DNA from: Melaminivora sp034675505
Lineage (GTDB): Bacteria; Pseudomonadota; Gammaproteobacteria; Burkholderiales; Burkholderiaceae_C
Direction of reading: 5' to 3'
Assembly (NCBI GenBank): GCA_034675505.1
Contig: JAUCDD010000027.1
Location: forward strand, 62,001-126,000
DNA: 64,000 nt
The notes beneath the pieces were generated by a model that did not search any database, was not told the origin of the DNA, and worked only from the letters and a program-made list of their open reading frames with translations. The translations under genes and the position numbers were made by a program. Of this stretch, positions 42,499-52,032 are shown one piece after another (positions within the stretch are counted from its first letter, which is position 1; each line of letters starts with the position of its first letter).

Positions 42499-43872
42499 AT
42501 GGGGTTCCTACCGGACTGGGCCTGGCTGCACGAGCAGCTGTTTTGGGACATGTCGGCGGCCAGCGTGCTGGCCGCAGCCGCGGCCGCCATGGCGACCTAC
42601 CTGCTGCTGGCCCTGCTGCTGCGCTGGGCGCGCCAGCGCGTGCAGCGGCACGCGCAGCGCAGCGGGCAGGCAGGGCAGTCCGGGCTGCTGGCGCGCCTGC
42701 TGGCCGGCACCAGCCACTTGCTGATCCTGCTGGCGGCGGTGCTGGTCGGCCTGGGCATGCTGGACCTGCCGCAGCGCTGGCATGCGCGCGTGAGCCAGCT
42801 GTGGTTCCTGGCGGTGGCGCTGCAGATCGGCCTGTGGGGCTCGCACGCGGTCAGCGCGGCGGTCGAGCGCTACCGCGCGCACCACGGCATCACCTCGCCG
42901 GGGCAGGTCAGCGCATCGGCGACGCTGATGTCCTGGGGGCTGCGCACGCTGCTGTGGGTGACGGTGGTGCTGGCGATCCTGTCCAACCTGGGGGTGAACA
43001 TCACCGCCTTCATCGCCAGCCTGGGCGTGGGCGGCGTGGCGGTGGCGCTGGCGGTGCAGAACATCCTGGGCGACCTGTTCGCGTCCATGGCGATTGCCGT
43101 GGACAAGCCCTTCGAGGTGGGCGACTTCATCGTCGTCGGCGGTGTGTCGGGCACGGTGCAGAAGGTGGGCGTGAAGACCACGCGCATCCGGGCCCTGAGC
43201 GGCGAGCAGGTGGTCATGGGCAACACCGACCTGCTCAAGCAGACCATCAGCAACTACCGGCTGATGCGCGAGCGGCGCATCGTCTTTGCCTTCAGCATCG
43301 CGCAGGGCACGCCGCCCGGGCAGGCCGAGGCCGTCGCCCGCGCCGTGGGCGAGATCGTCCGCGCCGAGCCCCGGGTGCGCTTCGACCGTGCGCATTTCAA
43401 GGGTTTCGGCGCCAGCTCGCTGGACTACGAGGTGGTGTACATCGTCGAGGACCCGGACTACGGGCTGTACATGGACATCCAGCAGCGCATCAACCTGGCG
43501 CTCCTGGAGCGGCTGCAGGCGCTGGACGTGCAACTGGCGGTGCCGGTGAGCCGGGTGCAGGTGGCCGCAGGGCAGGGCGCGGCCAGCGCGCAGGGCGATG
43601 CGCAGGCGCAGGCCTGGGAGGCCGCCAGGGCGGGGGCACTGGCCGGCCCTGACTATGTGGGGGTGTGGGGGGGGGGGGGGGGCGGTCTGGCGCACGCGGG
43701 GCCGACTGGTCTTCGCGCCCTCCCCCCCCCCAGAGGGGGAGGGAGTAGAGTAGGCGATCAGGCGCTCAGGGTTTCGGTTGCCGCTTGCGCCTGCGGCTGG
43801 CGCCAGCGCTGCAGCAGCGCGTCCCACTTGGCGCGCGCCGCCACGAGGTGGCGCTCCTTCACGTGGCCGTAG
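42499..43872 (+). CDS. MscS-family mechanosensitive ion channel; true 3' end uncertain
   Basis: A small-conductance mechanosensitive channel-like protein. Four to five helices precede the pore-lining TM3 signature NITAFIASLGVGGVAVALAV, then QNILGDLFASMAIAVDKPFE and VGDFIVVGGVSGTVQKVGVK, the hallmark of the MscS beta domain. The C-terminal domain ends around residue 375. After that the frame enters a 16-G tract (43667-43682) and repeat B and continues to 43872, over the 3' end of the convergent oxidoreductase gene. Changing the G count by one or two brings a TAG near 43746-43752. The genuine protein is probably about 380-415 residues. Confidence 0.88.
   Translation: MGFLPDWAWLHEQLFWDMSAASVLAAAAAAMATYLLLALLLRWARQRVQRHAQRSGQAGQSGLLARLLAGTSHLLILLAAVLVGLGMLDLPQRWHARVSQLWFLAVALQIGLWGSHAVSAAVERYRAHHGITSPGQVSASATLMSWGLRTLLWVTVVLAILSNLGVNITAFIASLGVGGVAVALAVQNILGDLFASMAIAVDKPFEVGDFIVVGGVSGTVQKVGVKTTRIRALSGEQVVMGNTDLLKQTISNYRLMRERRIVFAFSIAQGTPPGQAEAVARAVGEIVRAEPRVRFDRAHFKGFGASSLDYEVVYIVEDPDYGLYMDIQQRINLALLERLQALDVQLAVPVSRVQVAAGQGAASAQGDAQAQAWEAARAGALAGPDYVGVWGGGGGGLAHAGPTGLRALPPPRGGGSRVGDQALRVSVAACACGWRQRCSSASHLARAATRWRSFTWP
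43655..43755. repeat. Palindromic repeat B, copy 2, with 16-G and 10-C homopolymers
   Basis: GTGGGGGTGT plus 16 G, a 39-base middle, then CCCT plus 10 C and AGAGGGGGAGGGAG. The right arm matches the right arm at 10283-10308. It lies between convergent genes. Confidence 0.65.
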
Positions 43873-46800
43873 CCGCGGATGTCCTCGGGGATGCGGGCGA
43901 TTTCCAGGGCCAGCGGCAGGCGCTCTGCGGTGAGGCCGGCCAGCAGCTCGTCGATGCTGGCGCGGTACTGCTCGATCAGCGCACGCTCGGTGCGGCGTTC
44001 CTCGGTCCGGCCGAAGGGGTCGAGCGCCGTGCCGCGCAGGCCCTTCATCCTGGCCAGCACGCCGAACGCCTTGCGCATCCAGGGGCCGTAGCTTTGCTTG
44101 ACCAGCTCGCCCTTGTCGTTCTTCCTGGCCGTCGCCGGGGGCGCCAGGTGGTGCACGATTTTGTAGTCGCCCTCGAACATGCCTTCGATGCGCGCCACGA
44201 AGGCCGGGTCGGTGTGCAGGCGCGCCACTTCGTACTCGTCCTTGTAGGCCATCAGCTTGAACAGGTAGCGCGCCACCGCCTCGGCCAGGCGCGTGCTGCC
44301 GGGGGCGGCGCGGCCCTCGGCGGCCTGCACCTTGTCCACGAAGGCCCGGTACCCGGCGGCGTAGGCGGCGTTCTGGTAGCCGGCCAGGAAGTCCTCGCGC
44401 TTGGCGATGACTTCCGCCAGGCCGGGCTTTTTCACGAACTGGATGACCTGCGACGTGCTCAGCAGCGCCTGCACCTCGGCCGGGCTGTGCGCCAGGCGCC
44501 GGCCCCACTCGAAGGCGGCCTGGTTGTTGGCCACCTGCACGCCGTTGAGCTCCATGGCACGCATCAGCGCGGCGTGCGACAGCGGCACGCGCCCCTGTTG
44601 CCAGGCGTAGCCCAGCAGCAGCGGGTTGGTGTAGATGCTGTCGCCCAGCAGCTGGGTGGCGGCGCGCTCGGCGTCGATCACGCCCAGCAGCTCAGGCCCC
44701 ACGGCCTGGCCGATGGCGGCTTCGCAGCTGCCCACCGGGAACTGCCAGTCCGGGTTGTGCACGAAGGCCGCCGCCGGCGTGCCGCTGGTGTTCAGCGCCA
44801 CGAAGGTGCGCCCCGGCTGCATGGCGGCCAGCGTGGCCTTGTTGGCGGCGACGATGGGGTCGCAGCCGATGACCAGGTCGGCCTTGGCCGTGTCCACCTT
44901 GGTGGTGTAGATGGCCTCGGGGTCGCGCGCGATCTGCACGTGGCTCCAGGTGGCGCCGCCTTTTTGCGCCAGCCCGGCCGCGTCCTGGGTGATGACGCCC
45001 TTGCCCTCCAGGTGCGCCGCCATGCCCAGCAGCGAGCCGATGGTGATCACGCCCGTGCCGCCCACGCCGGCGACGATGATGCCCCAGGCCGTCTCGGCCA
45101 GCGGCAGCGTGGGCTCGGGCAGCGGCGGCAGGCTGGCCAGGTCGCCCTTCTTTTCCTTCTTCGGCTTCTTCAGCTGCCCGCCCTCGATGGTCACGAAGCT
45201 GGGGCAAAAGCCCTTGACGCAGGAGTAGTCCTTGTTGCAGGTGCTCTGGTTGATGCGGCGCTTCCTGCCGAAGTCCGTCTCCACCGGCTCCACCGACAGG
45301 CAGTTCGACTGCACCGAGCAGTCGCCGCAGCCCTCGCACACCAGCTCGTTGATGATCACCGTCTTGGCCGGCGTGGCCAGCTTGCCGCGCTTCCTGCGGC
45401 GGCGCTTCTCCGTGGCGCAGGTCTGGTCGTAGATCAGGGCCGTGCAGCCGGGGGTCTCGCGCAGCTCGCGCTGGATGCGGTCCAGCTCATCGCGGTGGAA
45501 GACTTCGATGCCGGCAGGCAGGTCGTTCAGCAGCTCGGGATGGCCCTCGCGCGCGGCATTGGCGGGGTGGGTGCGGCCGGCGTATTTTTCCGGCTCGTCG
45601 GTCACCACGACCAGCTTGGCCACGCCTTCGGCGCGCAGGCTGTGCGCGATCTGCGCGACCGAGTGGCCCTCGGGGCGCTCGCCCACCTGCTGGCCGCCGG
45701 TCATGGCCACGGCGTCGTTGTAGAGGATCTTGTAGGTGATGTTGGCGCCGGCGGCAATCGACTGGCGGATCGCCAGCAGGCCGCTGTGGAAGTAGGTGCC
45801 GTCGCCCAGGTTGGCAAAGACGTGCTTTTCCGTCGTGAACGGCGCCTGGCCGACCCAGGTCACGCCTTCGCCGCCCATCTGGGTGAAGGTGCTGGTGTTC
45901 CTGTCGGGCATCCAGTTGGCCATGTAGTGGCAGCCGATGCCGGCCACCGCGCGCGAGCCCTCGGGCACGCGGGTGCTGGTGTTGTGCGGGCAGCCGCTGC
46001 AAAACCACGGCATGCGCTCGCCGGTCTGCAGGGTCTGCGCCGCCAGGCCGCGCTCGCGCGAGTCAACGATGGCCAAGCGCTCGTTCATGCGCTGGGCGAT
46101 GTGCGCGGGCACGCCCAGCTTGGCCAGGCGCTTGGCGATCGCCTTGGCGATCAGCGCCGGCGTCAGGTCGGCCTGCGGGCGCAAGAGCCAGTTCTGGCTC
46201 GGGTTGGGCATGCCCCACTCGCCGCCGGAGTGGTCGCCCTCCACCTCGTCGAACTTGCCCAGCACGTCCGGGCGCACGTCGGCGCGCCAGTTGTACAGCT
46301 GCTCCTTGAGCTGGTATTCGATGACCTGGCGCTTTTCCTCGACCACCAGGATCTCGCGCAGCCCCTGCGCGAAGTCGCGCGTGATGGTGGCCTCCAGCGG
46401 CCAGACCACGTTCACCTTGTGCACGCGCACGCCCAGCTCGCGGCAGGTGGCGTCGTCCAGGCCCAGGTCGATGAGCGCCTGGCGCGTGTCGTTGTAGGCC
46501 TTGCCGCTGGCGATGATGCCGAAGCGGTCGTGCGCGCCGTTCTCGATCACGTTGTAGTTCAGCCGGTTGGCGCGCACGTAGGCGAGGGCGGCGTACCACT
46601 TGTGGTTCATCAGGCGCGCCTCCTGCTCCAGCGGCGCGTCGGGCCAGCGGATGTGCAGGCCGCCCGGCGGCATGGCGAAATCCCCGGGCAGGATGATCTT
46701 CACGCGGTCGGGGTCGACCGAGACGCTGCTGCTCGACTCCACCACCTCCTGCACCGTCTTCAGGCCCGACCACAGGCCGGAGAAGCGGCTCATGGCAAAG

Positions 46801-47390
46801 GCGTGCAGGCCCATGTCCAGGATGTCCTGCACGCTGCTGGGGAAGAACACCGGCGTGCCGCAGGCCTTGAAGATGTGGTCGCTCTGGTGCGCCGCCGTGC
46901 TGCTCTTGCTGATGTGGTCGTCGCCGGCCACGGCGATCACGCCGCCGTGCCGGGCCGTGCCGGCCATGTTGGCGTGCTTGAACACGTCGCCGCTGCGGTC
47001 CACGCCCGGGCCCTTGCCGTACCAGATGCCGAAGACGCCGTCGTACTTCTTGGTTTGCGGGTAGATGTCCAGCTGCTGCGTGCCCCACACGGCGGTGGCG
47101 GCCAGCTCCTCGTTCACGCCGGGCTGGAAGACGATGTGCTGCTCGGCCAGGTGCTTGCGCGCGGCCCACAGCGCCTGGTCGTAGCCGCCCAGGGGCGAGC
47201 CGCGGTAGCCGCTGACGAAGCCGGCGGTGTTGAGGCCGGCCGCCGCGTCGCGCTGGCGCTGCAGCATGGGCAGGCGCACCAGCGCCTGCGTGCCGCTCAT
47301 GAAGGCGCGGCCTTCCTGCAGGGTGTATTTGTCCTCCAGGGTGACCGTCTCAAGCGCACGGCGCACGTGCTCGGGCAGGGGGGCGTTCAT
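43758..47390 (-). CDS. Indolepyruvate ferredoxin oxidoreductase, fused alpha/gamma subunits
   Basis: A 1210-residue TPP and iron-sulfur enzyme that converts arylpyruvates (indolepyruvate, phenylpyruvate) to aryl-acetyl-CoA. The N-terminal half binds TPP (GFVSGYRGSPLGGYDQALWA; CSGCPHNTSTRVPEGSRAVA; GDGTYFHSGLLAIRQSI). A ferredoxin-like cluster region reads CEGCGDCSVQSNCLSVEP and CNKDYSCVKGFCPSF. The C-terminal gamma-like domain starts with GIIVAGVGGTGVITIGSLLG. The single-chain form of about 1,200 residues is typical of Burkholderiales. A GGAGAC ribosome-binding site precedes the ATG. The divergent Lrp regulator probably controls it in aromatic amino-acid breakdown. Confidence 0.95.
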   Translation of the reverse strand: MNAPLPEHVRRALETVTLEDKYTLQEGRAFMSGTQALVRLPMLQRQRDAAAGLNTAGFVSGYRGSPLGGYDQALWAARKHLAEQHIVFQPGVNEELAATAVWGTQQLDIYPQTKKYDGVFGIWYGKGPGVDRSGDVFKHANMAGTARHGGVIAVAGDDHISKSSTAAHQSDHIFKACGTPVFFPSSVQDILDMGLHAFAMSRFSGLWSGLKTVQEVVESSSSVSVDPDRVKIILPGDFAMPPGGLHIRWPDAPLEQEARLMNHKWYAALAYVRANRLNYNVIENGAHDRFGIIASGKAYNDTRQALIDLGLDDATCRELGVRVHKVNVVWPLEATITRDFAQGLREILVVEEKRQVIEYQLKEQLYNWRADVRPDVLGKFDEVEGDHSGGEWGMPNPSQNWLLRPQADLTPALIAKAIAKRLAKLGVPAHIAQRMNERLAIVDSRERGLAAQTLQTGERMPWFCSGCPHNTSTRVPEGSRAVAGIGCHYMANWMPDRNTSTFTQMGGEGVTWVGQAPFTTEKHVFANLGDGTYFHSGLLAIRQSIAAGANITYKILYNDAVAMTGGQQVGERPEGHSVAQIAHSLRAEGVAKLVVVTDEPEKYAGRTHPANAAREGHPELLNDLPAGIEVFHRDELDRIQRELRETPGCTALIYDQTCATEKRRRRKRGKLATPAKTVIINELVCEGCGDCSVQSNCLSVEPVETDFGRKRRINQSTCNKDYSCVKGFCPSFVTIEGGQLKKPKKEKKGDLASLPPLPEPTLPLAETAWGIIVAGVGGTGVITIGSLLGMAAHLEGKGVITQDAAGLAQKGGATWSHVQIARDPEAIYTTKVDTAKADLVIGCDPIVAANKATLAAMQPGRTFVALNTSGTPAAAFVHNPDWQFPVGSCEAAIGQAVGPELLGVIDAERAATQLLGDSIYTNPLLLGYAWQQGRVPLSHAALMRAMELNGVQVANNQAAFEWGRRLAHSPAEVQALLSTSQVIQFVKKPGLAEVIAKREDFLAGYQNAAYAAGYRAFVDKVQAAEGRAAPGSTRLAEAVARYLFKLMAYKDEYEVARLHTDPAFVARIEGMFEGDYKIVHHLAPPATARKNDKGELVKQSYGPWMRKAFGVLARMKGLRGTALDPFGRTEERRTERALIEQYRASIDELLAGLTAERLPLALEIARIPEDIRGYGHVKERHLVAARAKWDALLQRWRQPQAQAATETLSA

Positions 47391-47525
47391 GGTGTCTGTC
47401 TCCGTGGGTGCGGCGTGCCTTCGGGGGCGGGCACGGCCAGGCGTGGCCGGGCGGCCATGGGTGGGCAGTGTATGCCCGCAAGCCCGATATGTCTTTGCGT
47501 TGTTTGCCGTGTTAACCCTAATTTG

Positions 47526-47540
47526 AGAAAGAATCTTTCT
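47526..47540. promoter_or_regulatory. Putative Lrp operator
   Basis: AGAAAGAATCTTTCT is a perfect 7-1-7 palindrome 16 bases before the lrp-type start and in the shared promoter region of the oxidoreductase gene. The surrounding 47505-47560 is strikingly AT-rich for this genome. Confidence 0.65.
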
Positions 47541-47555
47541 TGAAACAATGGATAT

Positions 47556-48053
47556 ATGGAAACACTGGATCGATATGACCTGGCCATCCTGCAGGAATTG
47601 CAGCGCGAGGCCCGCCTGACCAACGCCGAGCTGGCGCAGCGCGTGGGCCTGTCGGCGGCGCCGTGCTGGCGCCGCGTGCGGGCGCTGGAGGAATCGGGCT
47701 TCATCCGCGGCTACCGCGCCGAGATCGACCGCCACAAGATCGGCCTGGGCGTGCTGGCCTTCGTGCGGCTGGATGCCGAGAGGAGCCGGGGCGACCTGAC
47801 GCGCGCCATGGAGGAAGCCATCGCCTGCATCCCCGAGGTCGTCTCCTGCCACTACATCAGCGGCACCGGCACCTTCGAGCTGCAGGTGGTGGCGCGCGAC
47901 CTGGAGAGTTTTTCGCAGTTCGCGCGCACGGTGCTGCTCAACCTGCCCAACGTCAAGGACATGCACACCAGCTTCTCGCTGGGCGAGGTCAAGGCCGGCG
48001 GCGCGCTGCCACTGGCGCACCTGGGCGCGCCGCGCCGGGGCCCGGGAGGGTGA
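47556..48053 (+). CDS. Lrp/AsnC-family regulator of the indolepyruvate oxidoreductase
   Basis: A 165-residue Lrp-type regulator: helix-turn-helix LAILQELQREARLTNAELAQ, then SAAPCWRRVRALEESGFIRG; RAM domain VVSCHYISGTGTFELQVVAR. The divergent placement against an indolepyruvate ferredoxin oxidoreductase, with a palindrome between them, points to local control by an aromatic amino acid or its keto acid. The C-terminus is Gly/Ala-rich. Confidence 0.92.
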   Translation: METLDRYDLAILQELQREARLTNAELAQRVGLSAAPCWRRVRALEESGFIRGYRAEIDRHKIGLGVLAFVRLDAERSRGDLTRAMEEAIACIPEVVSCHYISGTGTFELQVVARDLESFSQFARTVLLNLPNVKDMHTSFSLGEVKAGGALPLAHLGAPRRGPGG

Positions 48054-48055
48054 TG

Positions 48056-48122
48056 GCAGTCATTTTTTGATAGCAAAGAGCCATTGCGAGACGCCGGCAA
48101 GAGGCCGATACGGCTGAATTCC
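48056..48122 (+). repeat. Dispersed repeat A, copy 10
   Basis: TCATTTTTTGATAGCAAAG, then GCGAGACGCCGGCAAGAGGCCG and ACGGCTGAATTCC, directly after the Lrp stop and before the MFS gene. Confidence 0.75.
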
Positions 48123-48188
48123 AGCGTTGAGGGGCGCCGCGCGGGCGCCGCGCACGCGGCTGCGCCAGCCCCGCCACAATGCAGCCAC

Positions 48189-49901
48189 ATGCCGCCCCAA
48201 CCCGCCCACGGCAGCGCCGCAGCGCCGCCCCGCCCGCCGCCTGCGGCGCCCGGCGCCAGCGCCCTGGCCGATGCCGCCGAAGCCGCGGCCAGCGCCGAGC
48301 TGGCGCGCGGCAGCGCCCAGCGCGCGCCGCAGTCGGCCTTCGCGCCGCTGGCAGTGCCGGTGTTCCGCATGCTGTGGCTGACCTGGCTGGCGGCCAACAC
48401 CTGCATGTGGATGAACGACGTGGCCACCGCCTGGCTGATGACCACGCTCACCCAGTCGCCCGCGCTGGTGGCGCTGGTGCAGACGGCCTCCACGCTGCCG
48501 GTGTTCCTGCTGGGTCTGCCCAGCGGCGCGCTGGCCGACATCCTGGACCGGCGCCGCTACTTCATGGCCACGCAGTTCTGGGTGGCGGCCGTGGCGGTGG
48601 TGCTGTGCGCGGCCATCCTGATCGGCGGGCTGTCGGCCTGGATGCTCTTGGCGCTCACCTTTGCCAACGGCATTGGCCTGGCCATGCGCTGGCCGGTGTT
48701 CGCCGCCATCGTGCCCGAGCTGGTCAGCCGCCAGCAGCTGCCGGCGGCGCTGGCGCTCAACGGCGTGGCCATGAATGCCTCGCGCATCATCGGCCCGCTG
48801 GTGGCCGGGGCGCTGATCGCCAGCGTCGGCAGCGCCTGGGTGTTCGTGCTGAACGCCGTGCTGTCCATCATTGCCGGCCTGACCATCATGCGCTGGCAGC
48901 GCGCGCCCACGCCGCAGCCGCTGGGCCGCGAGCGCCTGGGCAGCGCCATGCGCGTGGGCATCGCGTTCGTGCGCGAGTCGCCGCCCATGCGCGCGGTGCT
49001 GTGGCGCATCGCCGTGTTCTTCCTGCACGCCACGGCGCTGCTGGCGCTGCTGCCGCTGGTGGCGCGCGGCCTGGCGGGCGGCGGCGCCGGCACCTTCACG
49101 CTGCTGCTGGCGTCCATGGGCGCGGGGGCGGTCGCTTCGGCGTCGTTCTTGCCGCGGCTGCGCCAGCGCATGTCCATGGACGCGCTGGTGGCGCGCGGCA
49201 CGCTGGCACAGGCGCTGGCCACGGCGGCGGTCGCCGCCGCGCCCAACGTCTATGTGGCGGTGCCGGCCATGGTCGCGGCCGGCGCGGCCTGGCTGACCAC
49301 GGCCAACTCGCTCACCGTCTCGGCCCAGCTGGCGCTGCCCAACTGGGTGCGCGCGCGCGGCATGTCGATCTACCAGATGTCCATCATGGGGGCGACGGCC
49401 GGCGGCGCGGCGCTGTGGGGGCAGGTGGCCAGCTTCAGCAGCGTGCGCGCCAGCCTGGGCGTGGCGGCGCTCTCGGGCGTGCTGGTCATGCTGCTGGTGC
49501 AGCGCCGCGTGCCCGGCCGCCACGGCGACGAGGACCTGAGCCCGGCGCTGGCCACCAGCTTCAAGCGCCCGCAGGCCGACACGCCCCCGGCCACCGGCCT
49601 GCGCCTGGTGACCAGCATCGAGTACTTCATCAACCCGGCGCACGCGGCCGATTTTCGCGCCGTGATGCACGACAGCCGCCGCGCCCGGCTGCGCGCCGGT
49701 GCGCTGTCGTGGGAGCTGCAGCACGACATCGAGGACCCCGGCCGCTACGTCGAGCGCATCGTGGACGAATCCTGGACCGAGCACCTGCGCCGCTTCGAGC
49801 GCATCACCGCCTCCGACGTGGCGCTGCGCGACCGGCGCTTTGCCTTCCACATCGGCGCGGCGCCGCCGGTGGTGTCGCGCTATGTGGTGGAAGGGGAATG
49901 A
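48189..49901 (+). CDS. MFS transporter (MFS_3/EntS-like) with C-terminal cytoplasmic domain
   Basis: A 570-residue major facilitator. After an Ala/Pro-rich N-terminus, 12 helices span about residues 60-440, with SGALADILDRRRYFMATQFW as motif A and LALNGVAMNASRIIGPLVAG on TM5. The last 110 residues form a soluble domain (LVTSIEYFINPAHAADFRAV ... LSWELQHDIEDPGRYVERIV) that looks like a dimeric alpha/beta-barrel (monooxygenase-like) domain. MFS proteins of this type with such a tail occur in Burkholderiales and rhizobia. The substrate is unknown. ATG 48189 begins MPPQPAHGSAA. Confidence 0.88.
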   Translation: MPPQPAHGSAAAPPRPPPAAPGASALADAAEAAASAELARGSAQRAPQSAFAPLAVPVFRMLWLTWLAANTCMWMNDVATAWLMTTLTQSPALVALVQTASTLPVFLLGLPSGALADILDRRRYFMATQFWVAAVAVVLCAAILIGGLSAWMLLALTFANGIGLAMRWPVFAAIVPELVSRQQLPAALALNGVAMNASRIIGPLVAGALIASVGSAWVFVLNAVLSIIAGLTIMRWQRAPTPQPLGRERLGSAMRVGIAFVRESPPMRAVLWRIAVFFLHATALLALLPLVARGLAGGGAGTFTLLLASMGAGAVASASFLPRLRQRMSMDALVARGTLAQALATAAVAAAPNVYVAVPAMVAAGAAWLTTANSLTVSAQLALPNWVRARGMSIYQMSIMGATAGGAALWGQVASFSSVRASLGVAALSGVLVMLLVQRRVPGRHGDEDLSPALATSFKRPQADTPPATGLRLVTSIEYFINPAHAADFRAVMHDSRRARLRAGALSWELQHDIEDPGRYVERIVDESWTEHLRRFERITASDVALRDRRFAFHIGAAPPVVSRYVVEGE

Positions 49902-51999
49902 AGGCCCCCGGCCACCGGCTGCGGCGGCGCGAAGCTGCGCTGCAGCACGTCCTGCAGCACCTGGCCCAGCAGCGCGGCCAGGGCGGCCAGGGCGTCCGGG
50001 GCGTCCGGCGCCACCAGCGCATCGCGCAGCGCCGGCCAGCGCGGGGTGATGGCGCCCTCCAGCTGGCCGGGCCAGCGCGCTGCCAGCGCCTGCAGCGCCT
50101 CGGGCGCCAGGCGCGCCTGGTGCGCCAGCGCCAGGTACAGCAGGCAGGCGGCCTCTACCGTGGCGGGCATGGGGTCGGGGGCGGCGGCGGGGCTGCCATC
50201 CGCGTCCGGGCCGCGCTTGCTGCGCCCCTGCAGCGTCCAGGCGGTGGCGCCGCCCAGCAGCGCGCCCAGGGCGGTGCCCGCGCCCAGGGATAGGCCGCCC
50301 AGGCCCAGGTCGATCAGGGCGCCGGCCTTGGCGCCAGCCGCTGCGCCGGCTGCGGCGCCGGCGGACGTGCCGACCACGGCGCGCAGCGGGCTGCGGGGGA
50401 CGGCGGGGCGGTGGGCGCCGGCGCGGCGGGGCGGCCCGGCGCGTTGCTGGGCAAGGGGGGCGGCGGGGCGTCCTGCGCCGCGGCGTGCAGGGCGCCCAGG
50501 CCGGCCTGCAGCTGCTGCAGCTGCTGCGCGCGGGCAGCGGGGCCGTCGGCAGCGGCGCAGGCGCGCAGGTGGCGGGCCAGCAGCTGCAGCGCCTGCTGGA
50601 AGCGTTGCTGGTTGCGCTGCTGCCAGTCCTGGCGCAGGCGCTGCAGCGCCGCAGCGTGGCGCGGCAGCACGGCGGCTAGGCGCTCGGGCAGCACCGGCTC
50701 CGCCACCCAGCTGGCGCCCCATTCCTGCCAGGGCAGCGCCAGTGCCGGGGCGTCCCGCCAGGCAGGCGGCCATTGCGCCGGGGGCACCGGGCCCCAGGGC
50801 AGCAGCACCGCGTCCACGCGGTCCCGGCCAGCGCCGCCGGGCAGGGCGGCGCGCAGCCGGTCGCCGGTGCTGGCGGCCGCGTCCAGGTGCGCGCCCAGCA
50901 CGCCGGCCAGCGCGGCGGCCTCGGGCGCGCCGGCGCCGACCACGCCCAGCACCAGCTCGGCCGGCAGCGCGGCGCGCAGCGCGTCGAAGGCTGGTGTCCC
51001 GGTGTCCAGCAGGCACTGGCGCGCCAGCCGGGCCTCGCGCCAGCGGGCGGCGGCGGCCAGCGCGGTGCGCGGCAGCACCACCACCAGCGCCAGCAGGCCG
51101 ACGTACATCCAGACCCAGCGCCCGCCGGCCGCGCCGGTGCCGGCGAAATCCTGCGCGGCGGCGATCTCCGCCAGCGAGAACGGCGCCAGGCCCGCAAGCG
51201 TGGTGAGCGGCCAGAACAGCACCCGCGCGATGGCGTGTACCTGGGCGGCGTCCAGGAAGGTGCTCTCCCAGCCGAACTGGTAGCGCACCACCAGCCCGCG
51301 CAGCAGCAGCGACAGGGCCAGCCCCGCGCCCCAGGCGGCGGCGCACAGGTGCAGCACGCGGCTGGCGCGCGCGCCCTGCAGCGCCGGCGTGGCGGCCAGC
51401 CAGCGGGCGTGGAAATCGGCGCCGATGCGCGCCGCCAGGCCGCGCCCCGCGCCGGGCAGCGCGGCCAGCGCGGCGCGCAGCCAGCGCCGCGGCGCGCCGC
51501 CCGCGCCCGGCGCGCGGCCCGGGCGCAGGGCGTGCACGGCCAGGGCGGCGTACACCGCCAGGTTCCAGGCCAGCACCAGCAGCAGCGGCGGCGACAAAAG
51601 GTCCACGCGATGGGCGTTGGCCACGCGGTCCGCCGCCAGGCCCAGCGCCAGCGCGGCCAGCGGCAGCGCCCGGCCCAGCCAGCGCCAGCGCGTGTCGCCC
51701 GCCTGCAGCGCGGCGAGGGCGGGCTCGCGGCCGGCGGCGCGCTGCACCACGGTTTGCGCGCGCGCCAGCAGCACGTCGGCCAGCTGCACGCGCGCCACGC
51801 CGCGCTCCCGGGCAGCGGCGATGGCGTCCTGCAGCGCCGCCGCGCGCTCGGGCGCGCTCACCAGCGCCTGCGCGCTGTCGGCGTCTTCGATGGCCTGCGC
51901 CAGCAGCACGCTGCGCAGCTGCGCCTCGGGCAGGCGCAGCGCGCCGTCCGGCGGGGTGGCGTTTGCTATGTTTTGAATAGCTGACAATCGTTCATCCAC
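49880..51999 (-). CDS. DUF2868-type membrane protein with DUF3482-like C-terminus, frameshifted as read
   Basis: The first frame (from 51999) has RLPEAQLRSVLLAQAIEDAD, a pair of hydrophobic segments, GLVVRYQFGWESTFLDAAQV and WVWMYVGLLALVVVLPRTAL, all typical of DUF2868. A degenerate GTPase-like segment (ELVLGVVGAGAPEAAALAGV) and LRQDWQQRNQQRFQQALQLL follow. Beyond 50400 the plausible sequence is in another frame: LRAVVGTSAGAAAGAAAGAK, then LDLGLGGLSLGAGTALGALL (reads LIDLGLGG), like the glycine-rich end of DUF3482 proteins. Adding one base to the five-G run at 50395-50399 joins them (about 706 residues). In relatives I recall DUF2868 and DUF3482 as two adjacent genes, so this would be a fusion with a worn GTPase domain. 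Function unknown. Confidence 0.65.
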
Positions 52000-52032
52000 G
52001 CCGGCAAGTGGCCTTTTTGGCTCTTATTTGGG
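51963..52032 (+). repeat. Dispersed repeat A, copy 11
   Basis: TGCTATGTTTTGAATAGCTGA, then CATCCACGCCGGCAAGTGGCC and TTTTTGGCTCTTATTTGG. It supplies the first codons of the DUF2868-type gene and the stop codon of mltA, filling the whole junction. Confidence 0.78.

Noticed and set aside
43785..47543. A 1252-codon open frame on the plus strand opposite the indolepyruvate oxidoreductase
   Set aside because: The predicted protein is His/Gly/Ala/Arg-rich with no motifs. It is the mirror of a well-conserved gene and arises because third positions are almost always G or C.
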